Shown piece after piece: positions 1-6,054 of a stretch of DNA of 9,510 bases. This DNA is from Deltaproteobacteria bacterium (GTDB lineage Bacteria > Desulfobacterota > Binatia > Binatales > Binataceae). The notes beneath the pieces are model-generated. The model was not told the DNA's origin. It searched no databases and saw nothing but the letters and a program-made list of their open reading frames with translations. Each line of letters begins with the position of its first letter. Position 1 is the stretch's first letter. The DNA lies in contig JAJZAG010000129.1 of the NCBI GenBank assembly GCA_021799555.1, forward strand, positions 1 through 9,510, read 5' to 3'. The position numbers and the translations under genes were made by a program.

Positions 1-914
1 GTCGAGATGAACTGGTAGAGCAGGAAGAAGAAACTCCGCGCCAGATACTTCTTCATCGTGTCCATCGATCCCGAGGTATCCATGATGCAGATCACGGCGG
101 CGTTGGATTCCTCTTTGGTGTCGACTTCGACGTGCTTGTAGCGGAGGTCGTCCTGATGGAACGGGAAGCGCCGCTTCCTGACCACGGTGCGTCCGCGGCC
201 CGGTTCGGAATCGGCTCGCTCGATGCGATCGTTCTCGACCGACTCGTCCAGATCTTCCTCGCGCGGCAGAGCGAGGGTTTCAAGCTCCGCGGCGTCGAGT
301 GCGCCGGATTCGGGCAGGTCAGTCTGATCGGCGGATTGCGCAGCGTTGCCGCCGCGGCGGCGATCCGACGCGAGCATCCGCATCACGCGCTGCTTCGCGG
401 TGCGCCGCTTGTCGAGACGCACACGGATGCCGACATGGCGGTAGCCTTTGCGGCGCGACGAGTAGTCGCTCATGATCTCGCGCAGCGCGCGCCGCTCGAG
501 GTTGGGCAATTCGAGATCCTCGAACATGATCTCGATCAGCTCTTCGAGCGTGACGTCGGTCTCGTAGTAATCGACTCCCGGGCGATCGCCCGCCGCATCC
601 TGACCCTGACCGGGTCCTTCCTTGCCGGTCTTGCCGACAACGTCGCCGGGCTTCGAGTCGCCGTTGCCCTGCGACGCGCCGGGGGCGTTCTCGCCAAAAA
701 TGAAGCGGTACTCTTTGATGCCGCGCAGCGGCACCTTGATTACGCGGTCCTTGTCTTTGCCGATGATCGATTCTTCGGCGATGATGTCGGCGATATTCTC
801 GCGGATCGATTCGCGGACTTTCTGGCGATGCCGCTGACGGTCGCCGGCGGAGCGGTCCGAGCGTTCAGCATCGGAGGGGCGGTATTCGCGGAAGATAGTG
901 TCGCCAGTCGCCAT
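1..914 (-). CDS. yeaH: DUF444 / YeaH-YhbH family protein, N-terminal 304 residues (C-terminus beyond left edge)
   Basis: Translating the minus strand from ATG at 914-912 gives an open frame of 304 codons running off the left edge. The N-terminus is charged and Arg-rich (about residues 9-45). It is followed by the family-typical block IKEYRFIFGEN (66-76), a Gly-rich linker (77-113), and the VTLEELIEIMFEDLELPNLE segment (121-140). After an acidic stretch comes a von Willebrand A-type start with the MIDAS motif DTSGSM at 279-284, which binds a divalent metal in this fold. E. coli YeaH is about 427 residues, so roughly the last 120 are missing here. YeaH genes normally follow yeaG/prkA and precede spoVR, and act with the kinase in stress and stationary-phase responses; the molecular role is not settled. 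Here prkA lies upstream on the same strand but about 2 kb away. A good ribosome site, GAGGTGG, precedes the ATG by about 4 nt. Confidence 0.93.
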   Translation of the reverse strand, partial: MATGDTIFREYRPSDAERSDRSAGDRQRHRQKVRESIRENIADIIAEESIIGKDKDRVIKVPLRGIKEYRFIFGENAPGASQGNGDSKPGDVVGKTGKEGPGQGQDAAGDRPGVDYYETDVTLEELIEIMFEDLELPNLERRALREIMSDYSSRRKGYRHVGIRVRLDKRRTAKQRVMRMLASDRRRGGNAAQSADQTDLPESGALDAAELETLALPREEDLDESVENDRIERADSEPGRGRTVVRKRRFPFHQDDLRYKHVEVDTKEESNAAVICIMDTSGSMDTMKKYLARSFFFLLYQFIS

Positions 915-946
915 AATCCACCTCAGGCCTTCCCGATCTCATTATA
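915..946 (-). promoter_or_regulatory. Candidate yeaH promoter -10 box and ribosome binding site
   Basis: On the minus strand a perfect TATAAT lies at 946-941, which would place a transcription start near 934, about 20 nt before the yeaH ATG. GAGGTGG follows as the ribosome site. At 17-nt spacing the -35 position (969-964) reads TCTCAA, a poor match to TTGACA, so the promoter would need an activator or another sigma factor. The box is seen; its use is inferred. Confidence 0.45.
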
Positions 947-1161
947 CCCTTTCATCAGCCCGCTTGAGAGCCGTGCTGCGTAATCCGCCGCCTGCCCGAA
1001 ATGATGGGTTCGTTTGTGTCGCGAGCCTGCGCCCACTGCTGCGTTTTCGAAGGATCTATGGGGCATATTCCGCCCGCCCTCGGGTTCGCTCGTGACTTTT
1101 GCGCCCTGCGTGAGGTCGCGTCGAATACCTGCCGGCGCCCCCTTTCGTCTCTGCGGGCGCA

Positions 1162-1173
1162 AATCGCGCGATT
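1162..1173. repeat. Perfect 12-bp palindrome AATCGCGCGATT
   Basis: AATCGCGCGATT is its own reverse complement, and GC/GC flanks extend it loosely. It lies about 250 bp upstream of yeaH on the yeaH-coding strand. It could be an operator or a methylation-type site, but in GC-rich DNA full of CGCG it may be chance. Confidence 0.3.
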
Positions 1174-1213
1174 GCGAAGACTCGAATGGCTCGGAGCCAT
1201 GCGAGAAAGCTCA

Positions 1214-1253
1214 GGCGTCCGGCCTCGCCCGTTTCCGCATGGGAAGCGCGACC
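1214..1253 (+). repeat. Decayed copy of the 40-nt palindromic repeat
   Basis: Gapless alignment to the intact copy at 1850-1889 gives 26 identities in 40. The best-kept part is the right half of the hairpin (CCGCA, GGGAAG, then GACC at the end). It encodes the same peptide flavour as the intact copies (PFPHGK). Its position at the outer side of the DUF559 gene suggests an older copy of the family. Confidence 0.4.
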
Positions 1254-1370
1254 GGGAGCGATTATTTCGGTGGCGTACCTGGGCGCGGACAGTTGTTCCC
1301 AAGGATCTCGCGCAAGAGCATCGGGATTTCAGTTTTGATACGGCGGACCCGGCGAGGGCCGTGTAAATTT

Positions 1371-1847
1371 TCAATTTCCCGCCTGCCTCCTGACGCGCGG
1401 AATATTCGGCTCCCCTTTCAGCGCTCGAACGGGTCGGGGGTCAGGTCGGTTCTTCGTTCCGACACGAGGCGCAGCGTGCTCGGCGATCCATGCGGCGAGG
1501 ATATCGAGATCGCCGCGAACAATCTCGTTCGGGATGCGAAGAACCCTGACGCCGAGCGCCCGAATCGCAGCGTCGCGATGCCTGTCGATTTGCCAGCGAA
1601 GCTCATGCGACGATCCGTCGAGCTCGATAACGAGCCGGGCGGATTCGCAGTAGAAGTCCGCGATGTAATTGCCTATGACCTGCTGGCGGCGAAAATGAAG
1701 TCCCGCGATTTTGCCGCCTCGCAATGCGAACCACAAACGTTCCTCCGCCGGCGTCATCCTGCGGCGCAGCGATTTGGCAAAGGCGAGCTTTTGGGCACTG
1801 GCGGGCTGATTGCGGACGATTGGCGCGCGAGTTTTTGAATCAGGCAC
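1371..1847 (-). CDS. DUF559 family Vsr-like endonuclease
   Basis: This 158-residue protein carries the DUF559 core, a PD-(D/E)XK fold related to very-short-patch repair (Vsr) and restriction nucleases. Seen: the N-terminal helix MTPAEERLWFALR (31-43), then IADFYC with Asp64, then the catalytic strand IELDGSSHE (74-82) with Glu75, Asp77 and His81. The closing segment is ALGVRVLRIPNEIV (97-110). I chose GTG at 1847-1845. The frame extends upstream to 1931, but those 28 codons lie over and beyond the palindromic repeat and look non-domain. The GTG sits 2 nt from the repeat edge, and the only Shine-Dalgarno-like bases (GGGG, then AGGT) come from the repeat. After residue 128 the tail is read through another, reversed repeat copy and is probably not part of the fold. 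The gene lies in the insert between prkA and yeaH. Its substrate is unknown; DNA cleavage or nicking is inferred from the family. Confidence 0.85.
   Translation of the reverse strand: MPDSKTRAPIVRNQPASAQKLAFAKSLRRRMTPAEERLWFALRGGKIAGLHFRRQQVIGNYIADFYCESARLVIELDGSSHELRWQIDRHRDAAIRALGVRVLRIPNEIVRGDLDILAAWIAEHAAPRVGTKNRPDPRPVRALKGEPNIPRVRRQAGN
1408..1447 (-). repeat. Diverged palindromic repeat copy, inside the DUF559 3' end
   Basis: On the minus strand this 40-nt stretch matches the intact copy at 1850-1889 at 31 of 40 positions without gaps. Both ends are well kept (GACCT at the start, AAGGGG and CC at the end), while the centre of the hairpin is altered, so the stem no longer pairs perfectly. 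It is read in frame as part of the last 30 residues of the DUF559 protein. Confidence 0.75.
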
Positions 1848-1849
1848 TC

Positions 1850-1889
1850 GACCTAACCCCTGACCCCTTCCCGCACGGGAAGGGGAACC
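1850..1889 (+). repeat. Palindromic repeat copy beside the DUF559 start
   Basis: This is an intact 40-nt unit: GACCTAACCCCTGA, then a perfect 10-bp hairpin stem (CCCCTTCCCG, loop CA, complement) at 1864-1885, then AACC. It lies in inverted orientation to the copy at 1408-1447 and in direct orientation to the copy at 2007-2046. Its left edge is 2 nt upstream of the nuclease GTG, so the repeat forms the 5' leader of that gene and a hairpin in its RNA. Confidence 0.93.
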
Positions 1890-2006
1890 ATGCGCGGGCG
1901 GTGGTGCGATGCGGGCGGTTGCGGCGCGCACGAGCTTCGACGTTAACGGCGATCGCCTGAGGGTGCTCGCTTGCGTGACTCAGAGCATTGCGGTTACGCG
2001 GCATCC
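1890..2006. other. 117-bp spacer between two direct repeat copies
   Basis: The spacer between the repeat beside the nuclease start and the left border of the DUF2971 cassette holds no gene and no hairpin as strong as the repeats. The two flanking copies are direct repeats (39 of 40 identical), so recombination between them would delete this spacer and one repeat. Confidence 0.5.
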
Positions 2007-2046
2007 GACCTAACCCCTAACCCCTTCCCGCACGGGAAGGGGAACC
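2007..2046 (+). repeat. Palindromic repeat copy, left border of the DUF2971 cassette
   Basis: Identical to the copy at 1850-1889 except at one base (position 13 of the unit). The perfect hairpin core is at 2021-2042. The match to the right-hand border copy extends outward to 2003-2049. It lies 32 bp downstream of the DUF2971 stop, where the hairpin would be transcribed into the 3' end of that mRNA. Confidence 0.95.
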
Positions 2047-2078
2047 AGAATCGTTCTCCCGGCGAACGTTTCGTTCAA

Positions 2079-2855
2079 TCAGAGCTCATAGGTGACCTGT
2101 ACAGGCTCGCGGCAATAGATTCTTGGCAGCGGGTTCCAAGGCCCCGCTTGGACCCAGCTCGCAATCTCTTTGCACTCGGCGGCGGTCAATCGTCTTCCGA
2201 AAATCAAAGTGGACAATGCGCCGCAGGGAACTGAGTGGTACCCGACGGTTTTCTCATTGTCCTTGTGCATAATGAAGCGCCACTCCTTTTGGTATTTCCA
2301 GGCCGTTTGCTTTCGGAGAAGGTGATCCTCCGCCTGCGCGAGCCGGTGAATTCCTTGAGGGCGCGGATCCCAAGCCATTTTTCGCTGGTCGCTGTAACTT
2401 ACTTGGAACGGGCCTCTCAGACCAAAGTTGTCATCGTTCACAACCTGAGTCATATCTAGGCCGAGGCAAACGCCGTGGCCATTGCCTCCGTACAGCCGCC
2501 AGAGTTCGGAATCGTCATCTAATTCACTTAGGCAAAGCATCCCCACGTGATCGACATCCTGCTGGACGCGTACGGCTACACTGTCGCCCGCGTCAGGGTC
2601 CGAGGCCATCATGTCGACTCGACTCCGCCACGACTCAGAAGTAAAACCCTCTCGCGACACAACGAGGCGCTCCAGAAATTGCCGGGAGATCACAACGCCA
2701 GGCACGATGCAGTCAAGTTTATCGTCAAAGTCAGCGCGCGAGCCGAAGTACCAGAGGTTCTCGGTCAAGATTCTCCTGAGAGAATCGAAGTCGTCGCGCA
2801 TCGCTCGATACCGATACAGATACCGCGGGATCGTCGAATTGCGTGAATCCGCCAA
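2079..2855 (-). CDS. DUF2971 family protein of unknown function
   Basis: The 258-residue product shows the DUF2971 signature spread along its length. YLYRYRAM (12-19) is followed by LWYFGSRADFDDKLDC (34-49), which corresponds to the family's usual 'phe-x-asp-pro-phe-asp' loop. Then come MLCLSELDDDSELWRLYG (106-123) with GHGVCLGLD (127-134), and TAWKYQKEWRFI (184-195). GALSTLIFGRRLTAAE (212-227) closes the domain. The biochemical role of the family is not established. It often appears as scattered accessory genes, so a host-defence or mobile-element role is possible but not shown. The start is TTG at 2855-2853, supported by AGGTGA 4 nt upstream; no better ATG precedes the first motif. Base composition is lower in GC than its neighbours (29 of 60 at 2401-2460, 32 of 60 at 2521-2580, against 35 of 60 at 3541-3600 and 43 of 60 at 8341-8400), a sign of separate origin. 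Inverted repeats flank it. Confidence 0.85.
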   Translation of the reverse strand: MADSRNSTIPRYLYRYRAMRDDFDSLRRILTENLWYFGSRADFDDKLDCIVPGVVISRQFLERLVVSREGFTSESWRSRVDMMASDPDAGDSVAVRVQQDVDHVGMLCLSELDDDSELWRLYGGNGHGVCLGLDMTQVVNDDNFGLRGPFQVSYSDQRKMAWDPRPQGIHRLAQAEDHLLRKQTAWKYQKEWRFIMHKDNEKTVGYHSVPCGALSTLIFGRRLTAAECKEIASWVQAGPWNPLPRIYCREPVQVTYEL

Positions 2856-2870
2856 AAACTCACCTGATCT

Positions 2871-2910
2871 GGTTCCCCTTCCCGTGCGGGAAGGGGTTCG
2901 GGGTTAGGTC
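2871..2910 (-). repeat. Palindromic repeat copy, right border of the DUF2971 cassette
   Basis: Reverse-orientation copy with a perfect 10-bp hairpin (core 2875-2896, loop TG on the plus strand). Its reverse complement matches 2003-2049 over 47 nt (2868-2914) with one mismatch, so the two borders form long inverted repeats around the DUF2971 gene. It also lies about 70 nt downstream of the prkA stop, where the hairpin could end or stabilise the prkA transcript. No T-run follows directly, so intrinsic termination is doubtful. Confidence 0.95.
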
Positions 2911-2981
2911 GGATCTCTGTTCAATCCGACGCCGGCTGGAGCATGGCGCTATGCTTCGGGCGCTGCTCTTCGCCGCCGCCA

Positions 2982-4916
2982 TCAATCCTTCCAGAGATTG
3001 TTCGCGGCGTATTTCAGCACTACGTCCACGCAAGACTCGCAATAGCCGTTTTCGAGCAGGTTTTTCACCATCGCGCTGTACTTCTCACCTTGCTCTTCGT
3101 CGCGGGTGCGGGCCTTCGTGATGATCCGCGAGATGTCGCGGACCGACGTCATCAGCTTCTTCTCGATCGCTTCCTTGAGCGGCTCGTAGCTCTTGTAACT
3201 GACCTTTTCGCCGCGGCGCGAGGTTGCCCACAGGTACGCGATTACTTCCTGGCGGAAGCCGTCGGCCGCCGAGCCGATAATCGCGATCTGCTCTTCGATC
3301 GATTTGAGAAAACCCTCGTCGGGCGACAACTCTTCCTTGGTGTTGCGGTCGCGGACCTTGGTTTTGTTGACGTAGGCCTCGGCGTGGTCAAGATAATTCT
3401 GGAACAGCGACTCCGCCTGCTCCTGGTAAGAGTAAACGAAGGCGCGCGTGATCTCTTTCTCGAGCAGCTCGAGATACTCCTTGTGCAGAGTGTCCTGAAG
3501 CAATTCGAGGTAGGCCTTGCGCGTGTCGTCGGGCAGATCGCCTTCCTTGGTCATCGCGATCAGCGACTCGCGGACGTTGATCGGATTGATGCAGTTGCCG
3601 CTGACGTTGTCGCTGAGCGCGTTGTCGAGCGCCTTCATGATGAAGCGGGTCGAGATTCCGTTCATCCCTTCGCGTTTGGTGTCTTCCTTGAGCTCCTGCA
3701 CGTCGATCTTTTTCGTGCGTCCCTTCTCGACGACTTCTTCGCCGTTGTACAGGCGCAGCTTGGTCATCAGGTCGCACTTCGCGGTCGGCTCAAGCCGCGA
3801 CAGAATCGCGAACATCGAGGCCAATTCGAGCGTGTGCGGCGCTACGTGGGCGCGGAAGTCGGAGTTGCGGATGATCTTCTGGTAGATCTTCACCTCTTCC
3901 GACAGGCGCAGATTATAGGGCACCTTGACCACGACGATTCGGTCGAGGATCGCTTCATTGGTGTGATCGGCCTTGAACTTCTGCCATTCGGCCTCGTTGG
4001 AGTGGGCGACGATCGTCGTATCGACATAGACCATCCCGTGCCGTCCTGGCGCCGGGATGACTTTTTCCTGCGTGGCGGTGATCATCGCGTGCAGGTACTC
4101 GGTCTCGTTCTTGAAAACTTCGATAAACTCCACGATACCGCGGTTGCCGACGTTGAGCGCGCCGTTTAGTTCGAGCACTCGCGGGTCGCCCTCGGAATAC
4201 TGGTCGAGCTTCGAGATATCCTCGCTGCCGATCAGGACGGAAGTGTCCTGATTGTTGGGATCGACCGGCGGGACGACGCCGACGCCGACGCGATTGCGCT
4301 TCGAGAAATTCTTGGTCTCAATCGGAAATTCCTCGTAGCGCTGATTGAACTCGACCTTGAGCCGGTAGCGGCAGACCGGGCACAGGTCGCCTTCGATATG
4401 GACGCCGAGCATCTTTTCGAACTCGCGTCGAAGATGGCGCGGGATCAGATGCAGCGGCTCCTCGTGCATCGGGCATCCTTCGATACAGTAGATGATTCCG
4501 GTCTGTTCGAGACCGCGCTGGATTCGCTCGACCAGCGAGGATTTGCCCGATCCAACCGGCCCCATCAGGTAGAGGACTTGCCGCGACTCCTCGCCCTTGA
4601 GCGAGGCGGAATGGAAGTAGCGGACGATTTGCGAGATGGTGCGTTCGATTCCGAAAAACTCGTCCGAGAAAAATCCGAATACTTTTATCGGCTCGTCTTT
4701 GTAAAGACGCTTGGTGCGCGGGTCGTCGCTCTCCTGGATGCTTTTGGCGCCGGAGGACATGATCATGTCGTAGATGCGCGCGTGGGACAGCTTGGTGATT
4801 GTGGGATCGGCCTTTACCAGTTCAAGGTAGGCGAGCAGGTTGCCGCTCCACTTTTCCGCTTCGCGCGCGGCGCGGTCCTGCTTGATTACGCGTTCGAAGT
4901 GATTGTTTTCAGCCAT
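2982..4916 (-). CDS. prkA: PrkA / YeaG family serine protein kinase
   Basis: The protein is 644 residues, the usual full length of the YeaG/PrkA family. The N-terminal two-thirds is the AAA-type PrkA domain: the conserved segment VFGFFSDEFFGIE (79-91), Walker A GPVGSGKSS at 119-127 with Lys125, and a Cys/His cluster (Cys144, Cys148, His151, then CPVC at 179-182). The Walker B-like IVEFIEVFKN is at 261-270, followed by the conserved TATQEKVIPAPGR segment (280-292). The C-terminal part (about 420-644) is the PrkA C-terminal domain, rich in charged helices, which carries the kinase-like activity in the family. These cytosolic kinases act in stationary phase, nutrient stress or sporulation together with YeaH and SpoVR. 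GAGGAG lies 8 nt before the ATG. A promoter candidate sits about 100 nt upstream. Downstream, instead of yeaH, comes the repeat-rich insert. Confidence 0.97.
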   Translation of the reverse strand: MAENNHFERVIKQDRAAREAEKWSGNLLAYLELVKADPTITKLSHARIYDMIMSSGAKSIQESDDPRTKRLYKDEPIKVFGFFSDEFFGIERTISQIVRYFHSASLKGEESRQVLYLMGPVGSGKSSLVERIQRGLEQTGIIYCIEGCPMHEEPLHLIPRHLRREFEKMLGVHIEGDLCPVCRYRLKVEFNQRYEEFPIETKNFSKRNRVGVGVVPPVDPNNQDTSVLIGSEDISKLDQYSEGDPRVLELNGALNVGNRGIVEFIEVFKNETEYLHAMITATQEKVIPAPGRHGMVYVDTTIVAHSNEAEWQKFKADHTNEAILDRIVVVKVPYNLRLSEEVKIYQKIIRNSDFRAHVAPHTLELASMFAILSRLEPTAKCDLMTKLRLYNGEEVVEKGRTKKIDVQELKEDTKREGMNGISTRFIMKALDNALSDNVSGNCINPINVRESLIAMTKEGDLPDDTRKAYLELLQDTLHKEYLELLEKEITRAFVYSYQEQAESLFQNYLDHAEAYVNKTKVRDRNTKEELSPDEGFLKSIEEQIAIIGSAADGFRQEVIAYLWATSRRGEKVSYKSYEPLKEAIEKKLMTSVRDISRIITKARTRDEEQGEKYSAMVKNLLENGYCESCVDVVLKYAANNLWKD

Positions 4917-5011
4917 CGGCCAGCTCCTCGGGTTACGGACGTTTGGAAGAAGAGTGACAGGCGGCGGTCAAAGAGCGTGCTGTGCTATTTTTCAAGCTCA
5001 GCATGATCGAG

Positions 5012-5040
5012 AGTATAACGGACCCCGCGGGCTGCAACAA
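5012..5040 (-). promoter_or_regulatory. Candidate prkA promoter
   Basis: On the minus strand TTGTTG (5040-5035) and TATACT (5017-5012) are separated by exactly 17 nt. The -10 matches consensus at five of six positions, while the -35 keeps only its TTG. The predicted start near 5005 gives an 89-nt leader to the prkA ATG. An inverted repeat, GACCCC (5021-5026) with GGGGTC (5046-5051), straddles the -35 box and could be an operator. Confidence 0.4.
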
Positions 5041-5126
5041 GTAAGGGGGTCGCCGCCGTCTATCTGCCTGTGTTTTACCGCGTTCGGGAGCCGCCGAAAC
5101 GCAGAATCGATGCAAAGAATAGAGGG

Positions 5127-5143
5127 GCGGGCGATGCGCCCGC
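5127..5143 (-). terminator. Candidate terminator of the metallo-hydrolase operon
   Basis: A perfect 7-bp GC-only stem (GCGGGCG, loop CAT on the minus strand) lies 38 nt past the stop of the metallo-hydrolase gene. The following minus-strand bases are pyrimidine-rich (CCCTCTATTCTTT) but are not a clean T-run, so an intrinsic terminator is plausible, not certain. It separates that operon from the prkA promoter. Confidence 0.4.
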
Positions 5144-5181
5144 GGCTCTCCTGACCGCCAGGGCGAAAAGCGATGCCGTGC

Positions 5182-6054
5182 TCAATCTTGCTCCGGAACG
5201 GGGATCGTTTCTGCGAGGGCGATTCGGCCCCGGTCGATTGTTACGCGGGCGGCGAAGACCTGGTCGTCGTGCGCGAAGGAGATCCAGCTTCGCTCGGTGA
5301 TCGCGCGGCCCAGATGAAGCGTCTTTTGCTCCATCGTGGTGAGCGCGTCGAGATCGTAGGCCTGGTTCCACGGGCCGCGCAGATGCGAGCGCGTGGGTAC
5401 GATATCGGCCAGATGCGCGAACGATGCGCCGGCGTCGGCGACAGCGCATACCTGATGGTCGCGCGTATGGCCGCCGGTGGGGATGGCGGTTACGCCGGGA
5501 ACGATTTCGACCGGACCGTCGATCGCCTCGATACGGTCGCGATTGGGCGCGAGAATTTCCTCAGCGTGTCGATAGGCGGCGCGCAGCCGTTCGTTGCGCG
5601 GGTCGCGGGCGATTTCGAGCTCGCCCTTTTGAACGAAAATCCGTGCGCGGGGAAACGCCGCCTCTAATTTGCCCGAGTCGCGCCGACGCACGAGTCCACC
5701 GGCGTGATCGAAATGCAGATGCGACAGGAGGACGGCGGTGATATCGCCGAGTTCCATCCCGAGCGCGCGCAGATGGCCGGGGAGCCATCCGTCGCCGTGA
5801 TCGAAGATTTTGCGCTCGACGTCGCTCAGGCGGTTGCCGATACCGCAATCGACAAGAATCGCGTCGCTTGCGCGCATTATCAGCGGGCAAGTGAGGTTGA
5901 GGCGGATGCGATTTTGCTCGTCGGGCGGATGCTCGCGTTTCCAGAGTTCGCGCGGGACGACGCCGAACATGCATCCGCCGTCATTGCGCCACAGCCCGTC
6001 GGTCAGAAACGCGATCCTGAACGAGCCGATCTGGATTTTGGGAGGGATGCTCAA
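5182..6054 (-). CDS. Metallo-beta-lactamase-fold hydrolase, YtnP / AHL-lactonase-like
   Basis: The 290-residue protein has the full metal-binding set of the fold: HLHFDH at 112-117 (His112, His114, Asp116, His117), GGHTRDH with His196, LADIVPT with Asp217, and SFAHD with His262. The N-terminal block (GGCMFGVVPRELW, 26-38, then PPDEQNRIRLNLTCPLI) and ILVDCGIGNRLS (66-77) resemble the YtnP/acyl-homoserine-lactone lactonase branch of the superfamily. Lactone or other ester hydrolysis is therefore likely, but the substrate cannot be told. No signal peptide is seen, so it should be cytosolic. I chose TTG at 6054-6052 because it overlaps the TGA of the upstream gene by 4 nt (TTGA) and follows the strong site GGAAGGTGG. 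A longer in-frame start at 6099 would read back into the neighbour's end. It is the last gene of a three-gene operon. Confidence 0.9.
   Translation of the reverse strand: MSIPPKIQIGSFRIAFLTDGLWRNDGGCMFGVVPRELWKREHPPDEQNRIRLNLTCPLIMRASDAILVDCGIGNRLSDVERKIFDHGDGWLPGHLRALGMELGDITAVLLSHLHFDHAGGLVRRRDSGKLEAAFPRARIFVQKGELEIARDPRNERLRAAYRHAEEILAPNRDRIEAIDGPVEIVPGVTAIPTGGHTRDHQVCAVADAGASFAHLADIVPTRSHLRGPWNQAYDLDALTTMEQKTLHLGRAITERSWISFAHDDQVFAARVTIDRGRIALAETIPVPEQD

Larger units (their letters stand above)
915..1370. other. 456-bp spacer between yeaH and the DUF559 gene, no convincing gene
   Basis: Several frames are open here, but none gives a recognisable protein, and the frames overlap on both strands as expected in GC-rich non-coding DNA. 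The best coding candidate is a minus frame whose stop (TGA at 925-923) falls inside the yeaH ribosome site. Its last 47 codons, from an internal ATG, read plausibly but match no family I know, so I do not call it. The spacer holds the yeaH -10 box (941-946), a perfect 12-bp palindrome (1162-1173) and a decayed copy of the dispersed repeat (1214-1253). Confidence 0.5.
2003..2914. mobile_element. Putative 912-bp repeat-bounded cassette carrying the DUF2971 gene
   Basis: The unit is defined by 47-nt inverted repeats (2003-2049 and 2868-2914, 46 of 47 identical) enclosing a single gene of lower GC. I see no transposase inside and no clear target-site duplication at the outer edges. It is therefore not a standard insertion sequence. 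It could be a non-autonomous element moved in trans, or two independent repeat insertions flanking a passenger gene. Confidence 0.45.

Noticed and set aside
132..983. Plus-strand open frame (283 codons) opposite yeaH
   Set aside because: The minus-strand frame shows the DUF444 motifs including DTSGSM, so the plus frame is its shadow.
923..1162. Small minus-strand frame (79 codons) ending in the yeaH ribosome site
   Set aside because: The position just before yeaH is tempting and the last 25 or so codons read well, but there is no convincing ribosome site, no family resemblance, and the yeaH -10 box lies inside it.
1014..1838. Plus-strand open frame (274 codons) across the spacer and opposite DUF559
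   Set aside because: Its second half is antisense to the DUF559 catalytic motifs, and its first half matches nothing and competes with other open frames.
1848..1931. Upstream extension of the DUF559 protein to ATG at 1931
   Set aside because: The added 28 residues are encoded over and beyond the palindromic repeat and show no domain character; the GTG at 1847 is closer to the domain.
1850..2910. CRISPR-like array from the repeated 40-nt units
   Set aside because: The units are in mixed orientation with spacers of very different length (117 bp up to a whole gene), and no cas gene is present.
2943..4169. Long plus-strand open frame (408 codons) opposite prkA
   Set aside because: It lies wholly antisense to the well-supported kinase gene over most of its length, has no recognisable motif, and reflects the GC-rich codon pattern of the opposite strand.
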